From assembly GCF_000344685.1 (NCBI RefSeq), contig NW_006920419.1:343972-354978 (forward strand): a DNA stretch of 11,007 nt. Direction: 5' to 3'. Positions 1 to 8,774 of the stretch are shown here, piece by piece (position 1 is the first letter of the stretch; every line of letters starts with the position of its first letter). A program made the position numbers and the translations under genes. Source of the DNA: Gloeophyllum trabeum ATCC 11539. Lineage: Eukaryota > Basidiomycota > Agaricomycetes > Gloeophyllales > Gloeophyllaceae. The notes beneath the pieces are model-generated. The model searched no databases and was not told the DNA's origin. It saw nothing but the letters and a program-made list of their open reading frames with translations.

Positions 1-396
1 CTTGTCATCGCGCAGGATCTTGACCTTGCAGCCAGTAGCATTCTCTGCATAGGCTTTGAAAGTCTTAAAGGCGCTCAGGGCTTCGCTCTTTTGACGCAGG
101 AACATGACAGCCCAGAAACGCGAAGCATCATCTACAAAGACAATCCAGTAGAGATAGCCCTCTGGAGTTGCAGTAGGCATAGGTCCCTTGAGATCTGTGT
201 GAACAAGAGCGAGTCTGCGCTGTGTCCTGGAGGCTGTCTTGGGTACATTGTGCCTGTGCATCTTGCCAGCAAGACAAGGCTCGCATATAGGGTCTGGTGC
301 AGCAGTAGAGCGGATGGTAAGGCCAGAAACAAGCTCCCAACAGAGCTCTGGCATGGGGTAAATAAAACCACTTTGTTGTGTCCTCTGCACTAAGGT
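1..396 (-). pseudogene. Ty1/Copia polyprotein fragment: integrase zinc-binding motif and catalytic core start
   Basis: Read on the minus strand, one open frame runs from 396 to the left edge and continues outside. It holds the end of the integrase N-terminal zinc-binding region (CEPCLAGKMHRH, the CC half of an HHCC motif) followed by the start of the DDE core: HTDLKGPMPT with the first catalytic aspartate, then YWIVFVDDASRF. This order is diagnostic of Copia-type integrase, which inserts the cDNA into the genome. The second catalytic aspartate probably falls in or near LRDDK at the very edge. An in-frame stop at 397-399 closes the frame upstream. In another minus frame, up to about 490, PHARALLG resembles the pre-integrase region that normally precedes VSGLTI, suggesting a frameshift near 335-345 (inference). 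No initiator methionine, protease, RT or LTR is visible. The gene is broken or partial; the orientation is opposite to the other two elements. Confidence 0.85.
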
Positions 397-551
397 TCAG
401 TGCATGGGACATCCCGTAAACTATATACATGCACTTCGCACGGACCCGAGACGGTACAACCGTTGACAATGCCCACAATTGCCTTGCCACTAAAGATCTA
501 TTGCCCTTTATTTACCACATCTCGTAATCCCGATGCTCCTTCCTCTCGGTG

Positions 552-2289
552 ATGACTTTGCGCAATACCCACAGTAACTCCGATGGCCACCAGGCTGGCA
601 CGCCGATGGCTGCCCCGAAGGCTAAGCCATCAACTGGGAAACGCGCTGGAAAGCCGCCCCATCCCACAAAAGAGAATACACCTGCGCCTGGCGCGCAGAG
701 CCTTGGTATGGCGAAATACTATGTACACTATAATCTCCCGCCTCTAACAAGCAATAGGCGATGCACCTGAAGACGGGAACTTCAGCATGCAAGCCGGTGA
801 TAACGTCCTGCCAGGGGGACTCATACCCCGCGAAGTGGCACATCCACAAGGGGAAAACGACGGCCGCGCTCCAGTCGCCGACAAGCCGCCCTCCCTCACC
901 TACAGTGCCACCAACCTGCGCCTTGACAAAGGCAAGGGCAAGGCGGCGCTCACATCAAATAACCCGTTCACGGCACTAGAGGCATCCGGGTTCCTGGAAG
1001 ACACATCCGATGACCTAACCCCCCGCCCTCTGAGGCTGATGATGACAAGAAGACGCCGCAACCGCCGCCTACGCTGCCCAAAGTGACCCGTCAGGCCTCT
1101 ACCCCGGTGCCCGGCCCATCCTTCCCCTGGTCCCGCATAGGGTCCTCGGCCTCAACCAAGGCGACGCCTACCACGTCTCTGTCGGCCGCCGATCTAGAAC
1201 GCCGGGTCCATGCTGCCACGAACAATGCGCGAGGCTCCGCACCCACCGGCGGCCACCCCCCTCGCCCATTCCGCCCTAACCCGTACTCCTACAGCGAAGC
1301 CTGCCGACAAGACGACCCCCCGCAGAATGACCGTCCTGGGCCTGATAATCACTTCCGCTGCAACCCACCCTACCAGCGGGAGCATTCCATTGACCCGTAC
1401 CATGATGCCCCACTGTACGAGGACGAGGGTGAATTTTACGATGATCGACGCCCAGACACCCGCCGTCAGGGAGGCGGACGTCGCCGCTACTAGGCCCAAA
1501 CGCTACACTATTACTTCTTGCATGACACCTGCCATGGTGATGTCATGCTGATACCCTTTGCTTTAATTCATCCCCAATGATCCAATCCTTTCCAAAAAGT
1601 AAAACAAAAACAAATTATTTCCTCTATCGGGACACTTTGTAACCCCTCCCGCGCTCCTTATCATGGACACCCCCTTATTATGTATCCTCATCTTTAAATC
1701 CACCAGACTACAGATATGATGGTGACCTGTCCTAGGCCTGCTCTAGCATGTATGTCTATATACCTGGGCTGCACGATGAAAATGCTGTTAGTCCTGGCAC
1801 TCGGGAGCTGCATGACTGACACCACCCCCCTCTGGGATGCGGAGCGGTGGATAACCCTGATAGATCGCTCGCCCAAATATACTGACCACCTCTGTGGGAC
1901 AGGAAAGTGAAATGATCAGCATCCCCGCCTGGCAAAGTGCCTACGGCGGCCTATTTAGGCCTGGACGTGCCGTGGAGAGATCCTGAAGCTTCTGTTGAAT
2001 GCAGGCCAGCACCTGAATGCTGGCCTGTGAGTAAACCTTAGCATTGTCCACCGTGATGACCGGTATATGTCACCCCTGACCTGCAGTATAGTCGTAATGC
2101 AGGCTAAGTACATCGACACCCACCCATCCAAATAACTCTATACAAAATAACACTGGTCTACTATCTGGTTCTGGTTCATTCCTCCTAGGGCAGGGAGGAG
2201 ACGAAGAGCCTGCTGTCGCCCTCCCCTCCCATGATCTGCCCGAGGAGCTCGGTGACAGCACCGGTACCCCACCGCCCCCCCCCTGCTAG
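552..2289 (+). pseudogene. LINE ORF1 remnant (RNA-binding/gag-like protein), multiply frameshifted
   Basis: I see no recognisable enzymatic motif; the call rests on position directly upstream of ORF2 and on coding traces. The path starts at ATG 552, changes frame near 725-750, runs through a low-complexity basic/proline-rich stretch (DKGKGKAALTSNNPF near 925), shifts again at a C-rich run near 1020-1030, and continues to a basic tail RRQGGGRRRY before a TAG at 1491. The same frame then reads on to about 2130 with only five further stops (1578, 1695, 1908, 1956, 2028), fewer than random sequence would give. A last frame change near 2128 leads into an acidic tail (GGDEEPAVALPSHDLPEELG) ending in a proline run and TAG at 2287-2289. 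Stretch 1494-1715 is the weakest: it includes an A-rich patch (about 1593-1617) and may be non-coding. LINE ORF1 proteins bind the element RNA as chaperones; this copy cannot make a full one. Confidence 0.55.
2002..2027. repeat. 10-bp perfect inverted repeat (hairpin) in the ORF1 remnant
   Basis: CAGGCCAGCA at 2002-2011 is followed after six bases by its exact reverse complement TGCTGGCCTG at 2018-2027. It would form a GC-rich hairpin in RNA or single-stranded DNA. It overlaps the decayed coding frame, so it may be chance. No role is known to me. Confidence 0.6.
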
Positions 2290-2384
2290 TCGCTCCTGTG
2301 GCTCAGCTACGACAACCTCTGTGAACTCCTCTCAGTGCTGCGGCCCCCCTCCACCGCATTCCCTTTCAATCGCGTGTAGCACAC

Positions 2385-5300
2385 ATGTCTTCATCCGGCC
2401 GCAAGACACATGCAAACATCCGTCTAGCCTCCCTCAACATGAATGGATGGGCAGCCTTGTCACTCGGCCCCACCGCTATATCCAAATGGACAGCCATAAA
2501 TGCTGAAATGAAAAATAAGCATATTGGAATCCTTGCAGTACAAGAAACCCACCTGACGGCAGCAATGGTGGACAATATCCACCACCTTTTTGGTCGCCGC
2601 CTGTGAGTCATAAACTCATCTGATCCAGATTGTCCTAGTGCATCTGCCGGTGTTGCCTTTGTCCTAAACCGTGAAATAACTGATGTAGGAAACTGCCAAA
2701 CCTGTGAAATAATACCTGGCAGGGCCCTGTCACTCACCACCACCTGGCATAACTCGGAAACATTTACCATCATCAATGTCTATGCCCCGAATGATTATTC
2801 GCAGCACCCCACCTTTTGGGAAAACATTACATTGGGCATTAGGACCCTCTCAATACCCCTCCCTGACTTCATGGTTGGAGACTTCAATGTGGTGGAAGAA
2901 CTGGTTGACCGGTCCCCGCCACGGCCTGACCCCCTTGCTGCAACTAATGCCCTCCGTGAACTGAGGCTAAACCTTGGTCTAACTGATGGCTGGCGTCATG
3001 ATAACCCAGACGAACGGGCATACACTTACACCAGCAACCGGCACCATATGCCAAGAATTGACAGAATCTACACGAAACCCACTCACCTCCCATACCTCCA
3101 TGGATGGCACAAAACACCAACAAGCATACCCACTGACCACTGCCTAATCGAGGTCCAATTCTCCCCTCCATCTGCCACCTTTGTGGGTGTGGGCCAATGG
3201 ACATGGCCCCTGGGTCTGCTAAATGATCCAGCTCTACTGCAACAAATCCATCAGCGCAGATGTGAATTACTAGAAACACTCACTCTGCTGTCAAAAAACC
3301 GGTCCACTGACCACAATCCCCAGACCGCCTGGAAAACCTTTAAATCTGACATTGCCAGCCTCGGCAAGAAACATGCCAAAGTTGTCCTCGCAAAAATCAG
3401 CAGGAAGATAACTGACCTTGAGGCAGACATCAAGGACAGCCTGAACCATCCCACACTGGGAAGTGGTGAGGCATCACAAACGAACGCGGCCTTCCTGCAA
3501 AATGAACTTGACCATCTCATTAAAAAGCGCTTCCGCAAAGCACGCACCGTTGGTCAAGCCCAATGGGCAGTAAAAGGAGAAGTCCCTAGTACATACCTCA
3601 GTAAAGTCTACAAAGAACGCAAACCCCGGGACATTATACAATGCCTTACTGTGCAAACACCCAATGGCCCTCAGTACATCACGCGGACATCTGACATGGC
3701 ACAAGTCGCTCGGGACCACCATAACAGCCTTCAAGACAAATACCACACGAACTGCGATGCTGCGGTGCTCAACGAGGCGCTACAGGAAGTCCTAAAATCG
3801 ATCCCCGATGAGCAGTGCTTCAAGCCAAGTGCACCGCATGAGCTCGAGATGCCACTAACTTACGCACAAGTGCAGGCAGCACTGACAATGTCAAAATCAG
3901 GCTCAGCGACAGGGATTGATGGTATCCCATATGAACTGTGGAAAATACTTGACGAGACTCACACCATGAATGTGAAGCAAAATAAACTTTCATTTGATGT
4001 GGTCAAAGCGATGACAGCGGTCTTCATAGACATCCAGACCCATGGTGTTGTTTCCTCCATGAACTTTACCATTGGCTGGATGTGCCCCATCTTTAAAAAA
4101 AAGGAATGCGACAACATAGCCAACTACCGACCTATAACGCTCCTCAACACCGACTACAAAATACTTACAAAATCTCTGGCGCTGAGCCTGGCGAATGTTG
4201 CGCCCGCGCTCATCCATCGCGACCAAGCTGGTTTTGTTCCGGGGTGGTCGATTTTTGATCACATCCGCCTATCCAAAGTCATGATCGACTTTGCTGAAGC
4301 TACGGAGTCCAATGGCACCATCATAGCCCTTGACCAGGAAAAGGCCTATGATAAGATCAACCATGAGTATCTATGGCAAGTTCTCCAAGCGTTCCACCTA
4401 CCTGAGATCTTCATCCGCACCATTGCCTCCCTATATGGCAATGCACACACCCATGTTATGATTAATGGCATCCTGAGTGCCCCCTTCCATGTTACCCGCG
4501 GTGTCCGTCAGGGTGACCCTCTATCCTGTCTCCTATTTGACCTAGCTATTGAGCCCCTGGCGTGCCTTCTGCGATCCTCTGCCCGTCTCACTGGGTATGA
4601 CATCCCTGGAGTTTCTGATAAAATTCTTGCCACACTCTTCACTGATGACACTACAATCTACTTACCAAGAGGCAACCGCCTGTCAGAACTCCAGCAAATC
4701 CTTGACACCTGGTGCACGGCTTCAGGTGCGAAATTCAACACCGACAAAACTGAAATCATCCCAATCGGGTCTATGGAACACCGGCAAACGGTCATCACAT
4801 CCCGTCGTTTGCACCCAGGTGATGACCCAATTCCCATATCTGTCCACATCGCTAAAGATGGGGAAACTGTCCGCTCCCTTGGGGCATGGATTGGGAATGG
4901 CATCGATGCCCTCTCCACCTGGGAAATCATCCTTGACAAAGTTGATCTTACACTCAAACGTCTTGGCCGTGGCCATCCCACTCTGAATAGTAAGAGGCAT
5001 ATGGTCCAGCACATAGCTGGTGGTATGACACAATACCTAACTAAAGTGCAAGGCATGCCAAAATCAGTAGAGGCTGCCCTTACCAAGGTTATCCGCTGCT
5101 TCATCTGGGATGGTGCTACCCAATCCCCCCTTGCGCTTGAACACCTGTACCTCGACATGTCTGAAGGCGGTATCAGCCTCCTTGACATTCAGGCCTGAAA
5201 TGATGCCATTAAACTCACCTGGCTGCGAGACTACCTGAACCTGAGCCCAACCTGCCCAGCCTGGGCATTTATTACTGACATCCTCATCAACCAACTGGCA

Positions 5301-6488
5301 CCCAAAGGCATCTCAGACTCCACCACACTTAATACCTTTCTCCAATCCTGGGATGCCCCAACCCAGGGTAAGCGGGCCGCCAGCCTGCCGAATGATATTA
5401 TTGAGATGCTCCGAGTTGCGAGAACATATAATGTCACCTTTGCCCCGAAAAAGCTTGCCCGACACCTGAAGGAACAACTCCCTGCCTTCCACCACCTAGG
5501 TGTCCCTCCACGTACCTATGATTCCCGGGTAATGGACTGCCTGATGACTGATCACAAATCCTCCACGGTGGGAGGCCTGCTCCAGATCTCCCGTCGACTT
5601 ACGCCTACTCCTGGACATAGAGTGCACTACCCACGCTCCTCCTGCGCCTGCGATGGCTGTCGTGCCGACAGGGTGGCAGGCTGTCTAAATCCCCATAAAT
5701 GTGCCACCGCTGCGCAGAGGATCCTCCAGGCCCTACCAGCAATCTCAAACCCAGGTCACTGCCCACCAGATGATAACTTAACCCTAACTCACCACCGTTT
5801 GGAAAAAAACCGTCAGGCGCGCCTCGCCCGCGACCGCATTACTTTCAACCCCACCATGATGCTCAAGACATCTCTTGCTGAAGTCTTCAGATTTCCGCCA
5901 ATGTCGATGCTAAACAGATCTCCCCGGCCTATCGGCTTGCAGCGCCTGCCCCGGGTGTTAATCTGGAGGATGAGCACATAACCCTGTACACGGATGGCTC
6001 ATGTGAGGACAACGGAAACTCACCGCTCGCACAGGAGCTGGCATTTTTGTTGCACCTAACCACCCCCTCAATCGGGCACTCCGTGTCCCCGGACCTCTCC
6101 AGTCTAACCAAGTTGGAGAACTGTCCGCTATTATTGTGGCGCTCCAACTGGTTGATTGCTTCGCCCCTGTGACAATCATATCCGCCTCCCTGTATGCCAT
6201 TGAAGGACTCACCTCCCACCTGGGCAACTGGGAGGATAAGGGCTGGATTAATGTCTCGAATGCCCCATTCTTCCAAGCTGCAGCTTACCAACTCCGTCGG
6301 AGATCTGCAGCCACACACTTCCAGTGGATAAAGGGCCATAGCGGCCACCCAGGCAATGAGGCTGCTGATGCCCTTGCCAAGGAAGGTGCCCGAAAGGACA
6401 TCCCTGACAATATTGACATTACTGTCCCTGACAAATTTCTTCTCGAAGGAGCAAAACTATCAGAACTCACCCAGTCAATCACCTACAA
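2385..6488 (+). pseudogene. LINE ORF2: APE endonuclease, reverse transcriptase, Cys/His knuckle, RNase H
   Basis: Starts at ATG 2385, 95 bases after the ORF1 stop. The endonuclease shows SLNMNGWA (about 2430), VQETH (Glu codon 2544), MVGDFN (Asp 2880), RIDRI (3054) and TDH (3135), the expected metal-binding and catalytic set. The reverse transcriptase shows IFKKK..NYRPITLL, AGFVPG, LDQEKAYDKI (catalytic Asp 4332), RGVRQGDPLS and FTDD (4638-4649). The usual motif is FADD, so Ala is replaced by Thr here. A knuckle C-x2-C-x7-C-x3-H-x-C lies at 5649-5702. RNase H shows YTDGSC (Asp 5993), GELSA (Glu 6118) and GNEAADALAKEGA (Asp 6367), but alanine at 6184 where SDS is usual. Breaks: TGA at 2604 and at 5196, both in otherwise continuous homology, plus single-base frameshifts near 5891 and near 6016-6021. 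About 1,370 codons are present; the usual C-terminal tail is missing. It cannot encode one active protein. Confidence 0.9.
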
Positions 6489-6498
6489 TGTTATGATC

Positions 6499-6600
6499 AA
6501 AAAACTTTTTCACGATCACACGTGTTTGACACACGCACACAGAACCGCACAGACATTGCAACCATGCATATCTCATCTTAAAAAACCCTTTCACGATCAT
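6499..6600 (+). repeat. Two copies of a 21-base unit in the U3-like region
   Basis: A unit beginning with six A and ending in CACGATCA plus one base occurs at 6499-6519 and again at 6580-6600, 81 bases apart, with 18 of 21 bases identical. Paired short direct repeats in the U3 part of LTRs are often binding sites for host transcription factors; that role is inferred. They also support the view that LINE sequence has ended by 6499, since a coding sequence would not be expected to carry them. Confidence 0.6.
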
Positions 6601-6734
6601 TTATTATTTACGCATTGCTGCCTCACCAATTATAAACTATTCTACATTAATAACGACTGGTTTCCACATTCTCTTAGATACTCATGTAAACCTTTCCATT
6701 GACGCATGTACAAGTATATTTGGACATCCTGCAA

Positions 6735-6742
6735 TATATAAG
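6735..6742 (+). promoter_or_regulatory. TATA box of the gypsy LTR promoter
   Basis: TATATAAG lies about 890 bases upstream of the gag start and in the middle of the putative LTR, where the U3/R boundary is expected. Transcription would be predicted to start some 25-35 bases downstream, near 6760-6777, which falls in the inverted repeats that follow. Inferred from sequence and position only. Confidence 0.5.
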
Positions 6743-6753
6743 CCGCGACAGCA

Positions 6754-6810
6754 AAGGTCTCAGACCTTAGCTTCGATCTGGCATTTCATTCATGTCATTA
6801 GATCGAAGCT
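6754..6810 (+). repeat. Two adjacent inverted repeats just downstream of the LTR TATA box
   Basis: AAGGTCT (6754-6760) and AGACCTT (6762-6768) form a near-perfect palindrome around one base. Directly next to it, AGCTTCGATCT (6769-6779) and its exact reverse complement AGATCGAAGCT (6800-6810) flank a 20-base loop. Because they sit at the predicted RNA 5' end, which is also the R region repeated at the RNA 3' end, they could fold in the element RNA and act in packaging, strand transfer or 3'-end formation. The structures are seen; the roles are inferred. Confidence 0.65.
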
Positions 6811-6865
6811 CCCTCTCCGCCTTCGCGTCGACATTGTCGATATCCCTCCATATTCTTCTCTCACC

Positions 6866-7063
6866 GTGGCACCTGTAACAAGGAGCCGAACACGGTACTC
6901 TCTTCGATCCTACCCATCCTACACCACCTACATTTATCCCATATCCGAACCCCTATTCTATCCCATCACACCCCACGCTCCAAGACAGATTCAAGAAAGA
7001 CAGCTGAAGGCTATCAGGCGCTACAGACGGCACCTAGATAGAAATATAACCCTTTACTACTAA
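6866..7063 (+). CDS. Small ORF of 65 codons inside the putative LTR/leader, function unknown
   Basis: ATG at 6866, about 90-100 bases after the predicted start of transcription, opens a frame for a 65-residue protein starting MAPVTRSRTRYSLRS. It is rich in Arg, Tyr, Pro and Ser, strongly basic, and has no membrane segment or motif I recognise. As the first ATG frame of the element RNA, it could be a leader peptide that affects gag translation, or the residue of a gag N-terminus, or chance. It is not in the gag frame and ends about 560 bases before the gag ATG. I do not claim it is a real gene. Confidence 0.2.
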   Translation: MAPVTRSRTRYSLRSYPSYTTYIYPISEPLFYPITPHAPRQIQERQLKAIRRYRRHLDRNITLYY

Positions 7064-7095
7064 CCGTTTGAATCCAATGCCTGTATTCAAGGGTG

Positions 7096-7107
7096 GTGCG
7101 TACGCAC
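7096..7107. repeat. 12-base perfect palindrome in the leader/LTR
   Basis: GTGCGTACGCAC equals its own reverse complement. A second, smaller hairpin (TGACTCT, two-base loop, AGAGTCA) lies at 7209-7224. Both fall in the stretch 7064-7415, which has no coding sequence I can support. They may be protein-binding sites or RNA structure in the leader. Confidence 0.5.
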
Positions 7108-7426
7108 TAAGCTGGGCGAAAACCTACACGCATAGCGCGGGCTGTGGACACAGGGACTACCATATCCCCATCAGTCGCAGTGTTTGTAGGGAAGTAGTGG
7201 CACCGTAGTGACTCTTGAGAGTCAGCGAAAGTGGTGTGAGGGAGCTTAGAAAAGCAGCAATATCCTACCTTGGGTACAGAAGCTCCTGGGCTCGTGACCC
7301 TTGAGCGAAGAGGCAGACGCTGGGTACCAGACCAGAAGACCCGGGTCAGACAGCCTTGCAATCATTCCTATTCCTATCCATTAGCACCGACATCTACCCG
7401 AAATCTGTGAACTAAGTAGCAGATTT

Positions 7427-7440
7427 TGGTTCTTCCAACG
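7427..7440 (+). other. Candidate primer-binding site
   Basis: TGGTTCTTCC lies five bases after the proposed LTR end at 7421. Primer-binding sites start with TGG, the complement of a tRNA CCA tail, and sit within a few bases of the 5' LTR. I cannot match the remainder to a specific tRNA. TGGGTACCAGAC at 7321 is a rival. Low confidence. Confidence 0.2.
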
Positions 7441-7625
7441 AAGTTCGCACCACGGCCGATCACCGTTATCAGATCAACGACGAAACCCCTTGGTTCGGAC
7501 CAACCCGACCATATTCACCAATTTCATATTCCACCACCCCACGTTCACCCCAGTCAGAAACCTCTGACGATATCTATCCACCCGACCTAAATCCCATAGC
7601 CATCCAAACCCTAATTGCCAGAGCA

Positions 7626-8769
7626 ATGGCAGGCGAAGACGACCAGAAAGAAAGGAAAGGGCATGTTGCTAAGCCCGAGTACTTCGACGGAAACAAGGCC
7701 AAGTTCAAGGCCTGGTGGAGACAGGTACTCACGTACCTGAGAAACAATAAGAAGGATTTCGGTACGGACGATGAGAAGATCGACTTCGTCATCTCATATC
7801 TCAGAGGCCCCAAGGCAGAAGTTTGGTCGCAAAACTATTACGATCAACACTTCAGAGAGGAGACAGAAAGCTGGGGAAAGACATGGGCGGTTTTCAAAAC
7901 GGAGATTACCAACGCGTTTCAGGATTTGAATCTTGCTGCACAGGCACAGATCGAGATTGACCATCTGCGCCAAGGACAGAGACCAGTTGAAGAGTATTTT
8001 CAGGAATTGGAAATACTAATGACGCAAGCCGGGTACAAGAAAGAAGATCAGTATATCCTGAAAACCGTCCGTACCAGCGTCAACGAGGCACTTGTCGACA
8101 AGGTTTACGGACAAGTCACGGTGCCAATGACATACGACGGATGGAAGGATGTACTGATCAAACTCGACAACGCCTGGCGGGAGCGTCATCAAGAGAAGGC
8201 CATGCGGGGCCTGAGAACAATACTGCCTAAGAAGGAAGGAGCGCCAGCGCCTAACGCCACAAATCAGACGCAGGCCACGCAAAGAGCACAACCGCCACAG
8301 AGACGTGACGGGACGGGAACAACGTTCATGGGAACAGGACAACCCATGGACGTAGACTGGGCATGCTTCAAATGCAAGGCCAAGCAGTCGGACACAGGAA
8401 CGTGTGGAAGTGCGTGGCACATTCCCAACAGGAAGGGAAGAACCACAAATCAGGTCAGACAGGTGGATTGGACAAAGCCGACATCCGATTTCATCTCGGC
8501 AATCAAGGAGTGGTCAAGGAAGGATTCAAAGCAGCGGGTTTTGGCTTCGGCACAGCTTGAGCGCACCAAGCTCCATGCCTTTCAATTCTCATAATAAATA
8601 TTCTGCGCTAGTCATAGAAGAACCAACTCCGAACAGTATCTATATTCAGAATGTCTCCATGCAATTTTACAAAGAACTTGAGTCCAAAGTAGCACAGGAT
8701 GTACTTAATGCTACAGAACCAATCAAACAGGCAGAGGAGTCTTCTTCACAGAGCTTGGCAGGGCCTTAA
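7626..8769 (+). pseudogene. Gypsy gag (capsid and nucleocapsid), frameshifted
   Basis: The frame is open from 7416, but the first in-frame ATG is 7626. The first 200 residues form a typical retrotransposon gag domain: FDGNKAKFKAWWRQ, then ISYLRGPKAEVW, then FKTEITNAFQDL and LRQGQRPVEEYFQELE. This builds the cytoplasmic particle that packages the RNA. The zinc knuckle begins as CFKCK at 8364-8378, but its second half, VGHRNVWKC (8387-8413), lies in a different frame, so a frameshift splits the knuckle. The original frame then runs on to a stop at 8592-8594. A further frame change near 8555-8575 leads into NKYSALVIEE, which looks like the linker before protease and ends with TAA at 8767-8769. 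Protease and the rest follow in yet another frame. In the parent element gag and pol may have been one polyprotein. This copy would make at most a capsid with no working nucleocapsid. Confidence 0.85.
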
Positions 8770-8774
8770 AACCT

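Larger units (their letters stand above)
552..6488 (+). mobile_element. LINE (non-LTR retrotransposon), two ORFs, decayed, interrupted at its 3' part
   Basis: The element consists of a basic, proline-rich ORF1 (552-2289), a short spacer, and an ORF2 with APE-type endonuclease, reverse transcriptase, a Cys/His knuckle and RNase H. That domain set matches the fungal Tad1-like/I-superfamily LINEs (family assignment is from known architecture, not from a search). Such elements copy themselves by target-primed reverse transcription: the endonuclease nicks DNA and the RT copies the RNA at the nick. The true 5' end is not visible; it lies somewhere between the Copia fragment and 552. No poly(A) tail is seen at the right end. 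Coding similarity ends near 6488, where gypsy LTR-like sequence starts. The 3' remainder of the LINE, if it survives, should lie beyond the gypsy 3' LTR outside the window. Confidence 0.85.
6489..7421 (+). repeat. Putative 5' LTR (edges inferred)
   Basis: The stretch lacks element coding and lies between the last LINE coding and the gag frame. It begins TGTTATGATC and could end at GTAGCA (7416-7421), giving TG...CA ends with imperfect terminal inverted repeats (TGTTA against TAGCA), about 930 bases. It has the parts expected of an LTR: an AT-rich U3-like half with a repeated 21-base unit, a TATA box at 6735, and structured sequence just after the predicted start of transcription. An alternative right edge lies before TGGGTACCAGAC at 7321. 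Only the missing 3' LTR can settle the borders. Confidence 0.4.

Noticed and set aside
1593..1617. A-rich patch as the poly(A) tail of another inserted LINE or SINE
   Set aside because: The run is mixed A and C, is short, has no recognisable element to its left, and the ORF1 frame appears to pass through it. Not enough to call an insertion.
2231..2506. A separate 91-codon ORF overlapping the ORF2 start
   Set aside because: It lies in a proline/serine-rich low-complexity stretch with a nine-C run and overlaps the real ORF2 start in another frame; no motif supports it.
3900..4760. A diversity-generating retroelement, retron or group II intron reverse transcriptase
   Set aside because: The RT is fused to an upstream APE endonuclease and a downstream knuckle and RNase H, which is LINE architecture. 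No template or variable repeat pair and no intron RNA structure is seen.
4658..5188. A 176-codon antisense ORF across the LINE reverse transcriptase region
   Set aside because: It lies fully opposite a conserved RT coding frame, shows no motif of its own, and is the kind of open frame expected by chance opposite C-rich coding sequence.
7107..7361. Antisense 84-codon ORF in the LTR/leader
   Set aside because: No recognisable motif, no promoter or neighbour to support it, and it lies within sequence better explained as element leader.
7064..7415. tRNA, small RNA gene or CRISPR-like array in the non-coding leader
   Set aside because: I found no cloverleaf, no internal pol III A and B box pair I could defend, and no regularly spaced repeats; only short palindromes are present.
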